From CAZLFQ01 sp964625465 (GTDB lineage: Bacteria > Pseudomonadota > Alphaproteobacteria > Rickettsiales > Midichloriaceae): a stretch of 64,000 nt of DNA. How positions within the stretch are numbered: the stretch's first letter is position 1; the number at the start of each line of letters is the position of its first letter. The stretch covers positions 1-64,000 of the forward strand of contig CAZVFD010000003.1 in NCBI GenBank assembly GCA_964625465.1, in the 5' to 3' direction. Position numbers and translations under genes: made by a program. A model generated the notes under the pieces. That model made no database searches and was not told the origin of the DNA. It saw only the letters and a list, made by a program, of their open reading frames with translations. Shown in pieces: positions 44,542-52,977 of the stretch.

Positions 44542-45495
44542 CTATATCTTTATAGGCCTATACCACTTATCCAGATTTTTTAGTGCGTACTTTGCAGATT
44601 TTATATCAAAATTAATTTGCCATTTTAGATCTTCTATAGTGGCAAATTTTCTTTCTGGTCTCATAAATATTAAAAGCTCAACATCTAATTTATCACCGTA
44701 CAAATCAGAATTAAAATCAAATATGTGTACTTCAAGTAGCGGGGTTTTATTATCAAATGTTGGTTTTATACCAATATTCGCAATGCCGTAGTAACTACTG
44801 CCATTGAGATGTACTCTAATAGCATAAACCCCAAATAGCGGTAAACAGACTTCGGTATTTAATGCGATGTTTGCTGTAGGAGTTTTTAAAATTTCTCCAG
44901 CCAATTTTTTACCCTCAATAACTTTACCTGAAATGATAACATTATTCCCAAGCATCGCAGATGCTGTGGAGATTCTGCCTTGTGCCAATAACTCCCTAAT
45001 TTTAGAAGATGAAACATTCATATAATCTAATGTCACTTGGTCAATTTTTTGATAATGAAAACCAAGTTTTTTTGCTTCTTTTGAAAGCAAAGCAACATCA
45101 CCTAATCTCTTGTGGCCAAAGTGAAAATTGTAACCAGTAGTTAAATATTTCACTCCTAGTTTTTTTACTAAAATATCTTCTATGAAATCTTGTGCAGATA
45201 TTTTTGAGAAATCTTGATCGAATTTATTGATGATAACAAAATCGACTCCAAGACTTTTTAGCTTCGCAATTTTTTGTTCAAGAGTCATTAGTGGCTTAAA
45301 TTCGTCACCTTTGAAAAATGCTGATGGATGAGGATCGAAAATCATGGCTGCAGATTTTAGTCCATGCTCATTTGCATATCTTATGCAAGCCCGTAAGATC
45401 TCTTGATGCCCTACATGTACGCCATCAAAGTTACCTAGTGCGATCGCTGCCCCTAGATGCTGTGATTTAATTTGCTCTAAATAAACTGCTTCCAC
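44542..45495 (-). CDS. ribF: Bifunctional riboflavin kinase / FAD synthetase
   Basis: Makes FMN and FAD from riboflavin. 317 residues: an N-terminal FMN adenylyltransferase domain with AIALGNFDGVHVGHQEIL and TGYNFHFGHKRLGDVALL (nucleotidylyltransferase motifs), then the C-terminal riboflavin kinase domain from about 190, with TPTANIALNTEVCLPLFGVYAIRV and VHIFDFNSDLYG. Its start overlaps the yejE stop by one base. FAD made here would serve MnmG. Confidence 0.95.
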   Translation of the reverse strand: MEAVYLEQIKSQHLGAAIALGNFDGVHVGHQEILRACIRYANEHGLKSAAMIFDPHPSAFFKGDEFKPLMTLEQKIAKLKSLGVDFVIINKFDQDFSKISAQDFIEDILVKKLGVKYLTTGYNFHFGHKRLGDVALLSKEAKKLGFHYQKIDQVTLDYMNVSSSKIRELLAQGRISTASAMLGNNVIISGKVIEGKKLAGEILKTPTANIALNTEVCLPLFGVYAIRVHLNGSSYYGIANIGIKPTFDNKTPLLEVHIFDFNSDLYGDKLDVELLIFMRPERKFATIEDLKWQINFDIKSAKYALKNLDKWYRPIKI

Positions 45496-46532
45496 TATTT
45501 CCTCGGGTCAAATGCATCTCTGATAGCTTCGCCAATAAAGATCAAGAGTGTTAATAAGGCTGTTAGAGCAAAAAATACTGAGATCGCAAGCCATGGAGCA
45601 TGTAAATTATTCTTGGCCTGACCCAGCATTTCACCTAACGACGCAGATCCTGGAGGGAGACCTAGACCTAAAAAATCTAGCGAGGTCAATGTGGTAATAG
45701 CTCCATTTAATAGGAAGGGTATGTAGGTCATGCTAGACACAAAAGCATTGGGCAAAATATGTTTAAAGATTATTCCAAAATTACTCACCCCCAATGCATG
45801 TGCTGCTCTAACATAACCAAGGTTGCGAGCTTTTAAAAACTCAGCGCGTACAACTGAAACAAGTGAGAGCCAAGAAAATAGCAGCATAATACAGAGCAGC
45901 CACCAAAAATTAGGCACTATCAAGCTTGATAAAATAATTAATATGTAAAGACTTGGTAGACCAGACCAAATCTCAATAAACCGCTGCAGAAACAAATCGG
46001 TTTTCCCGCCCATATAACCCTGAATTGCACCCATGCTAATCCCAATAATTGAGCTGAGAATTGTTAATATCAATCCAAAAAATACTGAAATACGAAATCC
46101 ATAAATCAGACGTGCCAACACGTCTCTGCCTTGATCATCTGTTCCCAGCCAATTAACCGAGTCAGGAGGTGAGGGCGCAGGGCTTGGTAAGTTAAAGTTA
46201 ATGGTTTGATAATTGAAATGAATCAGCGGCATTATACACCAGCCATTCTGTCTGACCAATTCTTGTACATACGGGTCATTAAAATCAGGATCTGTGACAA
46301 AATCGCCACCTAAGTCTTGCTCAGAAATATGTGATACAATTGGAAAATAAAAATCACCTTTGAAATATAATATCAAGGGCTTGTCGTTTGCTATAAACTC
46401 AGCAAATGTAGTTAGAAAAAAAAGAATTAGGAATATGTGGAACGAGTAATAACCTCTTTTATTGGCCCTGAAATTTCTAAACTTTCTATCGACCGAGTCC
46501 TTATTTCTCCATTTTCTATAGGCTTCAAACAT
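45495..46532 (-). CDS. yejE: ABC transporter permease, YejE-like
   Basis: 345-residue inner-membrane permease of the oligopeptide/microcin C transporter type. One N-terminal TM (about 30-45) is followed by a periplasmic segment with VNWLGTDDQGRDVLARLIYGFR, then five TMs with the EAA loop near RAAHALGVSNFGIIFKHILPNA, and a C-terminal IRDAFDPRK. In other alphaproteobacteria yejA, yejB, yejE and yejF lie together. Here yejE stands between udg and ribF without partners in the window. Confidence 0.9.
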   Translation of the reverse strand: MFEAYRKWRNKDSVDRKFRNFRANKRGYYSFHIFLILFFLTTFAEFIANDKPLILYFKGDFYFPIVSHISEQDLGGDFVTDPDFNDPYVQELVRQNGWCIMPLIHFNYQTINFNLPSPAPSPPDSVNWLGTDDQGRDVLARLIYGFRISVFFGLILTILSSIIGISMGAIQGYMGGKTDLFLQRFIEIWSGLPSLYILIILSSLIVPNFWWLLCIMLLFSWLSLVSVVRAEFLKARNLGYVRAAHALGVSNFGIIFKHILPNAFVSSMTYIPFLLNGAITTLTSLDFLGLGLPPGSASLGEMLGQAKNNLHAPWLAISVFFALTALLTLLIFIGEAIRDAFDPRK

Positions 46533-47264
46533 TTATTTGCCCTCAAGAAATGCTTTGAGCTTCAAAACATCAAACCACATGAGTTTTTTCTTGGTAGGTT
46601 GACGTAATAAATAAGATGGATGAAATATTACAGCCGTCTTGATGGGTTTGGTTAAGTACTCATTTGTATAATCGTAATATTCGTTTCTAATCTGGTGCAT
46701 AGAGAATTTATTGCCTAATAGTGACTCTACCGCAGTGCTGCCAACTAGAACGATAACTTCAGGAGCAACCAATGCTATATGTTTTTCAACAAATGGACGA
46801 CACAATTCTAGTTCGTCAGGTGTAGGCCTGCGATTACCAGGAGGACGCCAAAATACAGTATTGGTAATGTAGACATCCTCTCTTTTTAGACCTATTGAAG
46901 GCAATATGTTGTTGAGTAATTTGCCACTTTGACCACAGAAAGGAATCCCTTCCTTGTCCTCATTTGCGCCTGGTGCTTCGCCAATCATCATGATTTTTGC
47001 ACCCAGTTTGCCATCTGCAAATACAGTATTTATTGCCACTTTCTTGATCGCGCAGCCATTAAAGCTCTTAACGGCAAGCTCAAGCTCTTGAAGTGTATTG
47101 CATTTGTCGGCGAGTTGTCTAGATGAAGACTCTTGGGACGGAGACGGCTTTGCAGGAGTGGACGCTAGTTCCTTTTTGGGCTTTTGTGCAGTTCTATCTA
47201 CAGGCTTTTTTTCATAAAAAGAGTCGACGCCGAATTCTTGGTATATTTTTAAAGTGTTTTTCAT
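46533..47264 (-). CDS. Uracil-DNA glycosylase, family 4/5-like
   Basis: Removes uracil from DNA. 243 residues: the N-terminal about 70 form a Pro/Ser-rich linker, then the alphaproteobacterial-type segment NGCAIKKVAINTVFADG, the active-site loop MIGEAPGANEDKEGIPFCGQSGKLL, and HPSYLLRQPTKKKLMW near the end. Fe-S ligand Cys are expected in this family; only part of the pattern is obvious here. Adjacent to yejE without a gap. Divergent from rpmH. Confidence 0.9.
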   Translation of the reverse strand: MKNTLKIYQEFGVDSFYEKKPVDRTAQKPKKELASTPAKPSPSQESSSRQLADKCNTLQELELAVKSFNGCAIKKVAINTVFADGKLGAKIMMIGEAPGANEDKEGIPFCGQSGKLLNNILPSIGLKREDVYITNTVFWRPPGNRRPTPDELELCRPFVEKHIALVAPEVIVLVGSTAVESLLGNKFSMHQIRNEYYDYTNEYLTKPIKTAVIFHPSYLLRQPTKKKLMWFDVLKLKAFLEGK

Positions 47265-47287
47265 TTCAGCAAAACCAATAAGAGCTA

Positions 47288-47316
47288 TTGACTTTATAGA
47301 CTAATAACTGTATAAA
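47288..47316 (+). promoter_or_regulatory. Strong promoter of rpmH-rnpA-yidD-yidC
   Basis: -35 TTGACT (47288-47293), 17-base spacer, -10 TATAAA (47311-47316), 33 bases before the rpmH start. Its near-consensus form agrees with the high expression needed for a ribosomal protein. Confidence 0.75.
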
Positions 47317-47349
47317 ATCATCTCTTAATTAATATACAGAATTGATAAA

Positions 47350-47490
47350 ATGGCAACACGTAGAACATATCAGCCTAGTAAACTAGTTAGAAAGCGTAGA
47401 CATGGCTTTAGAAGCCGCATGGCAACAGTTGGCGGTAAAAAAGTGTTAAGCAGCAGACGTGCTACAGGTCGTAAAAAACTTTGCGCTTAA
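47350..47490 (+). CDS. rpmH: 50S ribosomal protein L34
   Basis: Short 46-residue basic protein: MATRRTYQPSKLVRKRRHG followed by FRSRMAT and RKKLCA at the end. This is the universal L34 pattern, with the usual R-x-Y-Q-P-S/N motif. It lies just before rnpA, whose ATG overlaps its stop codon as TAATG. The order rpmH-rnpA-yidD-yidC is conserved across bacteria. Confidence 0.97.
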   Translation: MATRRTYQPSKLVRKRRHGFRSRMATVGGKKVLSSRRATGRKKLCA

Positions 47491-47807
47491 TGACGCTAGT
47501 CACGATTAAAAAAAACACAGAAATTCAAAGAATTTTAAAGAATGGCAAGAAATTTTCTTCGCCATTTTTTAATTGTTACTACTTAATGAAGGAAGGCGAG
47601 CAGACTTTTGCTATAGCCGCACCAAAGAAAATTTTTCCCAAAGCCGTTGCGCGAAATAAAGCAAAAAGAAGGTTGAGAGCTGCTATTGCTAAAGTTCTGC
47701 TTAAAAATGTAGAGGCGGTGATATTAGCAAAGTCAGCAATAATTGATGTCGAATTTTCTAGTCTTATACTAGAATTAGAGAGACTCTCTAATAAGCTAAA
47801 TTCATGA
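47490..47807 (+). CDS. rnpA: Ribonuclease P protein component
   Basis: Protein cofactor of RNase P for tRNA 5' maturation, 105 residues from the ATG that overlaps the rpmH stop. The signature RNKAKRRLRAAI lies near residue 52 and is preceded by FAIAAPKKIFPKAVA. The start three codons upstream (TTG) is less likely. The stop overlaps the yidD start as ATGA. Confidence 0.93.
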   Translation: MTLVTIKKNTEIQRILKNGKKFSSPFFNCYYLMKEGEQTFAIAAPKKIFPKAVARNKAKRRLRAAIAKVLLKNVEAVILAKSAIIDVEFSSLILELERLSNKLNS

Positions 47808-48013
47808 AATTTTTGATAAAAGGGATATTTAAGGGGTATAGATATTTTGTCTCACCCATGCTTCCAAGATCATGTAGGTACTTCCCCTCTTGTTCAGAGT
47901 ATGGTATAGAAGCTGTAGAGAAAAAAGGTGTAGTTAAAGGATTATACCTTACATTTAAACGAATTATCAGATGCCACCCTTTTGCTAAGGGGGGTTATGA
48001 TCCAGTTGAGTAG
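47804..48013 (+). CDS. yidD: Membrane protein insertion efficiency factor YidD
   Basis: Small 69-residue membrane-associated protein that assists YidC. The family pattern is complete: GYRYFVSPMLPRSCRYFPSC, SEYGIEAVEKKG, KRIIRCHPFAKGGYDPVE. Three Cys are conserved. It is 8 bases before yidC. Confidence 0.95.
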   Translation: MKFLIKGIFKGYRYFVSPMLPRSCRYFPSCSEYGIEAVEKKGVVKGLYLTFKRIIRCHPFAKGGYDPVE

Positions 48014-48021
48014 AAAAAGAA

Positions 48022-49695
48022 ATGCATAATTTATCAGAAAACACTAGATTGTTAATTGCTACAACTTTGTGTGTGGCTATAATTTATTTTTGGCAGATTT
48101 TCTTTGTTGACCCAATGCTTGCGGAACAAGAAGCTGCTGTAAAGCAAGAGCAACTATCTGCTAAAGCAGTGAAAAAAGTTGAGCAAGTAGATGTAGTTGT
48201 AGACCGAGCAGATGCGATTAAAGATACCAAAAGAATCTTTCTTTCAAACGATAAAGTTCGTGCATCTATAAATTTGACTGGTGCAAGACTCGATGATCTG
48301 ACCCTAAAAAACTATAAGCTAACTCCTAAAAAAGAAAGCCCTGAAGTTGTCCTTCTCTCTCCAAGCCATACCAAAGAAGTATATTTTACTGAGTTTGGTT
48401 GGTTGGGCGCAAATCTTGATTTGCCGGATTATCAAACAGTTTGGGCAGGTGTAAAAAATGCTGATGGTTCTGTAACGCTGAGTTGGAAAAATAATCAAGG
48501 TTTGACATTTAAAATTCATGTAAATTTAGACAAAAACTACATGTTCGATGTAACACAAGAAGTGCTAAACCAAAGTGGTAAAGATATTATAGTCACTCCA
48601 TATACTCTGATTTCCAGAGTTCAAACTGAAGCGGATTCACAGAACACATTAATTCATGAAGGTGCAATTGGAGTATTTGATGATAAGCTTACTGAAGTTT
48701 CGTTTTCAGATTTGGTTGAAGATGGAAAGCAAGACTTTAACAGCAAACAAACTCACTGGATTGGTTTCTCAGATAAGTATTGGTTGACGGCAATTGTTCC
48801 GAATGAAAAGACAGATATAACAGCAAATTTCAGGTCTAACAAGGTTGATAAGAATAATCGTTATCAAGTTAGTCTGTCAAATAGGCAGGAGACAATTAAA
48901 AATGGGGCTTCATCAAAAATCTCTATGAAGGTTTTTGCAGGGGCAAAAGAATTAGACGTTCTGGATAACTATGAAAAAGAATATAACATAAAGCTATTTG
49001 ATAGGGCTGTAGATTTTGGGGTGCTATATTTTATAACCAAGCCAATATTTATGCTGCTGCACTATTTTTATGATTTAATAGGCAACTTCGGGGTGGCTAT
49101 CTTAATTCTTACAGTGGTAATTAAACTAATATTATTCCCGTTAGCGCATAAAGGTTTTAAAGGAATGAACAGGATGAAAGATCTTCAACCTAAGATGACA
49201 GCGCTTAAAGAAAAGTATAAAGATGATGCTCAAGGGTTTCAAAAGGCGCTCCTTGAAATGTATCGTAAAGAAAAAGTGAATCCAATGGCAGGCTGCTTAC
49301 CTATACTTTTACAAATCCCAGTATTCTTTGCGCTATACAAGGTTTTATCGGTGACTTTAGAGATGCGTCATGCTCCATTTTTTGGTTGGATACATGATCT
49401 TTCAGCTCCAGATCCATTAACATTTGTCAATTTATTTGGTCTGATTCCATGGGATCCTCCGTCATTCTTAAGTATTGGTATTTTCCCATTACTTATGGCT
49501 GCAACTATGTATGCCCAACAGCGTATGAACCCAGAGCCTACAGACCCGACTCAAGCACAGGTTATGCGTCTGATGCCATTGTTGTTTTTGTTTATGTTTG
49601 CTTCTTTCCCTTCAGGGCTTGTTATTTATTGGACATGGAGCAATATTCTATCAATTCTACAACAGTTTATGATTAAGAAGTTGGAGCGTAAATAG
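48022..49695 (+). CDS. yidC: Membrane protein insertase YidC
   Basis: Inserts and folds inner-membrane proteins. 557 residues: an N-terminal TM (about 10-28), a large periplasmic P1 domain (about 60-320), and a C-terminal catalytic core from about 340 with five TMs, including GNFGVAILILTVVIKLILFPLAHKG and the cytoplasmic loop KDLQPKM. It ends with a short basic tail (IKKLERK). Last gene of the rpmH operon. Confidence 0.96.
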   Translation: MHNLSENTRLLIATTLCVAIIYFWQIFFVDPMLAEQEAAVKQEQLSAKAVKKVEQVDVVVDRADAIKDTKRIFLSNDKVRASINLTGARLDDLTLKNYKLTPKKESPEVVLLSPSHTKEVYFTEFGWLGANLDLPDYQTVWAGVKNADGSVTLSWKNNQGLTFKIHVNLDKNYMFDVTQEVLNQSGKDIIVTPYTLISRVQTEADSQNTLIHEGAIGVFDDKLTEVSFSDLVEDGKQDFNSKQTHWIGFSDKYWLTAIVPNEKTDITANFRSNKVDKNNRYQVSLSNRQETIKNGASSKISMKVFAGAKELDVLDNYEKEYNIKLFDRAVDFGVLYFITKPIFMLLHYFYDLIGNFGVAILILTVVIKLILFPLAHKGFKGMNRMKDLQPKMTALKEKYKDDAQGFQKALLEMYRKEKVNPMAGCLPILLQIPVFFALYKVLSVTLEMRHAPFFGWIHDLSAPDPLTFVNLFGLIPWDPPSFLSIGIFPLLMAATMYAQQRMNPEPTDPTQAQVMRLMPLLFLFMFASFPSGLVIYWTWSNILSILQQFMIKKLERK

Positions 49696-49700
49696 CGGCT

Positions 49701-49728
49701 TTGCAAGGCAGGGTTTTTGTGTTAAAAT
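49701..49728 (+). promoter_or_regulatory. Promoter of mnmA, suggesting a nearly leaderless transcript
   Basis: -35 TTGCAA (49701-49706), 16-base spacer, -10 TAAAAT (49723-49728). The mnmA ATG is at 49738, ten bases after the -10, leaving about three bases of leader. There is no ribosome-binding sequence before the ATG, consistent with leaderless translation. Confidence 0.55.
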
Positions 49729-49737
49729 GCTCGCATT

Positions 49738-50859
49738 ATGCAAGCAATAGATTTTAACGCCATTAGACCAATTGCCTCTACCAAACAGAAAGTTGTGGTA
49801 GCGATGTCTGGTGGGGTGGACAGTTCAACAGTTGCTGCGCTTTTGGCTAATCAAGGGCATGAAGTAATAGGAATTACTTTGCAACTTTATGATCATGGTT
49901 TGGCTCTCGGCAAGAAGGGGGCATGTTGTGCGGGACAAGATATATATGACGCGCAAATGGCGGCAGAAAAAATTGGTATTCCGCATTATGTTTTAAATTA
50001 CGAAAGTATTTTTAAAGAATCAGTTATGGATGATTTTGCCGATAGTTATTTAAGAGGTGAAACGCCAATACCTTGTGTTAGATGCAATCAAAAAGTGAAA
50101 TTCCAAGATTTATTTAAAGTTGCGAGAGATTTGGGAGCTGATTGTTTGGCAACAGGTCATTATGTGCAAAGATTGGAAGAAAATGGTAAAGCGCAGTTAC
50201 ACGTGGCAAGTGATATCAGCAAAGACCAGAGTTATTTCTTATTTGCTACAACCCAAGAGCAACTAGACTTTTTAAGATTTCCATTGGGTGGTTTGAATAA
50301 GTCACAAACGAGAATTCTTGCTAGACAATTCGGTTTAGAGATAGCTGATAAACCTGACAGCCAAGATATATGCTTTGTTCCAAATGGTAACTACGCATCA
50401 GTTATAGAAAAACTAAAACCAGGTTCTTTAGATGCTGGTAACATAGTTCTAAAAGATGGCACTATAGTGGGCAAGCACGATGGGGTTATCAACTATACGA
50501 TTGGACAAAGAAAAGGCTTAGGTGTTGCGACTGGTGAGCCACTTTACGTAATAAAATTAAAGCCAGATACAAAAGAAGTGGTGGTTGGTTCAAAAGATGA
50601 TTTGATGTCAAGCTCGCTTACTGCAAAAGAAGTAAACTGGTTGGGTGATGCTCCAATACCTGAGGCTGGAATAGAGTGTACGGTTAGGCTTCGGTCATCG
50701 CATATAGGTCTTCATGCTAAAGTTTATCCTCTTGCTAACAATAGAATCAAAGTTGTACTAGAAGAGCCTTATAATGGAATTACACCTGGGCAAGCATGTG
50801 TAATGTATCAAGGCACACGCGTTCTAGGTGGTGGTTGGATTGAGCGAAACGAAGCTTAA
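49738..50859 (+). CDS. mnmA: tRNA-specific 2-thiouridylase MnmA
   Basis: Makes 2-thiouridine at U34 of Glu, Gln and Lys tRNAs, using sulfur that originates at IscS. The 373-residue protein has the PP-loop VVVAMSGGVDSSTVAALL, PCVRCNQKVKF with the first catalytic Cys, KDQSYFLF, and SQDICFVPNG with the second Cys. The C-terminal beta-barrel domain follows from about 215. No Shine-Dalgarno precedes the ATG. Converges with the DUF2610 gene, the two stops being adjacent. Confidence 0.97.
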   Translation: MQAIDFNAIRPIASTKQKVVVAMSGGVDSSTVAALLANQGHEVIGITLQLYDHGLALGKKGACCAGQDIYDAQMAAEKIGIPHYVLNYESIFKESVMDDFADSYLRGETPIPCVRCNQKVKFQDLFKVARDLGADCLATGHYVQRLEENGKAQLHVASDISKDQSYFLFATTQEQLDFLRFPLGGLNKSQTRILARQFGLEIADKPDSQDICFVPNGNYASVIEKLKPGSLDAGNIVLKDGTIVGKHDGVINYTIGQRKGLGVATGEPLYVIKLKPDTKEVVVGSKDDLMSSSLTAKEVNWLGDAPIPEAGIECTVRLRSSHIGLHAKVYPLANNRIKVVLEEPYNGITPGQACVMYQGTRVLGGGWIERNEA

Positions 50860-51192
50860 CTATTTTGGTTCTGATTCATTGCCTGTTGGTAATGCTTTAT
50901 TATGCTCCTCAACAGCTTTGTTATAATCTTCAACTTGCTTTTGGCCAGGAGCCTGTGCCGCCTCCAGGGCATAAGCACAAAGATCCTCAAACGGAACGTT
51001 ATTCTTAGCAGCTAATTCCATAAGCTTTGCCAAACTATTCATAACCTCTTGGGGTATATTCCCGCCACGCTCTTTGGCTAGCCAATCCGCTTGGAATTGT
51101 AAAGGGTGATTCTTATCTTTTGGAGTGCCAATATATACGGTAAATGGTGCAGTTTGACCACCAAATTGACAGTTTATAGAGAATTTTTTCAT
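50860..51192 (-). CDS. DUF2610 protein (Rickettsiales type)
   Basis: 110-residue cytoplasmic protein. The ATG at 51192 (MKKFSINCQFGGQTAPFTVY) follows GGAAAAG and matches the family start; the TTG four codons upstream is rejected. The conserved blocks are PLQFQADWLAKERGGNIPQEVM and VPFEDLCAYALEAA. I recall DUF2610 mainly from Rickettsia and relatives, so it supports the taxonomic placement. Function is unknown. Confidence 0.88.
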   Translation of the reverse strand: MKKFSINCQFGGQTAPFTVYIGTPKDKNHPLQFQADWLAKERGGNIPQEVMNSLAKLMELAAKNNVPFEDLCAYALEAAQAPGQKQVEDYNKAVEEHNKALPTGNESEPK

Positions 51193-51268
51193 ATACTTTT
51201 CCAAGTGGCTATACTTACAATTATAACTCTAAAAGACTGTTAAATCAAACTGCTGGAAAGATCGCAAA

Positions 51269-51297
51269 TTGAAGGCTATATTTAGCTCATATACATA
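51269..51297 (+). promoter_or_regulatory. Promoter of nadE
   Basis: -35 TTGAAG (51269-51274), 17-base spacer, -10 TACATA (51292-51297), close to the nadE start at 51306 with an AGG element between. Confidence 0.45.
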
Positions 51298-51305
51298 TAG
51301 GTAGT

Positions 51306-52901
51306 ATGGTGAAGATTAAGATAGCGCAAATTAACCCTAAGGTTGGCGATTTGGCCGGCAATACTGCTAAAATCACCAATGTTCTTAGCCAAGGAAATTC
51401 TGATATAGTTGTATTTCCAGAAATGTCATTGGTGGGCTACCCTGCACAAGATTTACAGTTAAACTTAGGATTTTTGAAAGCAGTAAAAACTCAAATAAAT
51501 ACTTTAATTAAGTTTTCTAAAAGTATTGAATCTGCATTTGTGATCGGCGCTCCAGTCAAATTTGGCAAGAAAATATATAACTCCGCGATTGTAATTTATA
51601 AAGGAAAAATTTTAAAAACAATACGCAAAATTGCATTGCCTAACTATGGCGTCTTTGATGAAAAAAGAATTTTTTCTCATGCCTCGAGTCCAACAACTTT
51701 TGATTTTAAAAACAAAAAAATTTGTGTCCTTGTTTGTGAGGATTTATGGGAAGAAAAAGTAGTAAAAAAAGTCCAAGCTCAAAAACCAGATTTAGTAATA
51801 TCAATCAATGCCTCACCATTCGATATTGAAAAAGCTTCTAAAAGAAAAGAGTTAGTAAAAATAGGAATACCTGTAGTTTATGCAAACTTGGTGGGTGGGC
51901 AGGATGATTTGGTTTTTGATGGTGGCTCATTTGTCACCAATCAAAATGGAGATGTAATTGCTCAAGCAAAATATTTTGAAGAAGATTTTTTAAATTTTGA
52001 ATTCGGAGCAGGTAAGGAAGTTATAAATACAAAAGAAGTTCTAGAGGAAAAAGTATACAACGCACTCATCTTAGGACTAAGGGACTACGTTCATAAGACT
52101 GGTTTTTCAAAAGTGCTTCTGGGTTTGTCTGGTGGAATTGATTCTGCATTAGTTGCCGCAATTGCATGTGATGCCTTAGGCAGTGAAAATGTAAGGGGTG
52201 TAAGAATGCCTTCGCAATACTCATCTGAGCATAGCTTAACTGATGCCAAAGATTCAGCTGATAAATTAGGTTGTAAATTAGAGACCATAGAAATTAAAAA
52301 TTTGTATGAAACTTTTGGACGCGCTCTAGAAGAGAGTTTTAAAAATACAAAGCAAGATTTAACGGAAGAAAATCTGCAGGCCAGAATTCGTGGCGTGTTA
52401 CTTATGGCTATTTCTAACAAAAAAGGCGAGCTACTTTTAGCAACTGGAAATAAATCTGAATATGCATGCGGGTACTCAACCTTATATGGCGATATGTGTG
52501 GAGCATTTGCCCCACTTAAAGATGTTTATAAGACTCTGGTTTATAAATTATCAAATTGGAGAAATAAGAATATTCCTTCGATTTCTCTTTTGAAAAAGCT
52601 AGATGTTATTCCCCACAACTCCATTCAAAAAGCTCCAAGCGCAGAACTAAAACCCAACCAAACTGATCAAGATACTCTGCCTGAATATGACGTCTTGGAT
52701 AAGGTTTTATATCATTTGATAGAAGAGGATTTGGGTGTTAAAGAAGTAACCAAAAAAGGCTTTGAGAAGAAGTTGGTAAACGGAGTGTACAAAATGCTAA
52801 TTGCTTCTGAATATAAAAGAAACCAAGCGCCAATTGGAACCAAAGTTAGCATTAGAGATTTATCCAAAGACCGTAGATACCCTATAGTTAGGGGCAATTA
52901 G
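51306..52901 (+). CDS. nadE: Glutamine-dependent NAD+ synthetase
   Basis: Final step of NAD synthesis, amidating nicotinate adenine dinucleotide. 531 residues: an N-terminal nitrilase-like glutaminase domain (about 1-250) with PEMSLVGYPAQDL (Glu), RKIALPNYGVFDEKR (Lys) and ICVLVCEDLWEE (Cys nucleophile), and a C-terminal synthetase domain with LGLSGGIDSALVAAIACDALG (PP-loop ATPase) and GNKSEYACGYSTLYGDMCGAFAPLKD. It has its own promoter. Confidence 0.96.
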   Translation: MVKIKIAQINPKVGDLAGNTAKITNVLSQGNSDIVVFPEMSLVGYPAQDLQLNLGFLKAVKTQINTLIKFSKSIESAFVIGAPVKFGKKIYNSAIVIYKGKILKTIRKIALPNYGVFDEKRIFSHASSPTTFDFKNKKICVLVCEDLWEEKVVKKVQAQKPDLVISINASPFDIEKASKRKELVKIGIPVVYANLVGGQDDLVFDGGSFVTNQNGDVIAQAKYFEEDFLNFEFGAGKEVINTKEVLEEKVYNALILGLRDYVHKTGFSKVLLGLSGGIDSALVAAIACDALGSENVRGVRMPSQYSSEHSLTDAKDSADKLGCKLETIEIKNLYETFGRALEESFKNTKQDLTEENLQARIRGVLLMAISNKKGELLLATGNKSEYACGYSTLYGDMCGAFAPLKDVYKTLVYKLSNWRNKNIPSISLLKKLDVIPHNSIQKAPSAELKPNQTDQDTLPEYDVLDKVLYHLIEEDLGVKEVTKKGFEKKLVNGVYKMLIASEYKRNQAPIGTKVSIRDLSKDRRYPIVRGN

Positions 52902-52977
52902 GGCTTTTCCTACAACACCTTGTTGTGTTCCTAGTTTAGTGATATAGCTTCTGGAAGTTTGTAAATTAGGGATGGTT

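Noticed and set aside
52905..52930. Hairpin ACAACA/TGTTGT after nadE as terminator
   Set aside because: The stem is only six base pairs and lacks a convincing T-run.
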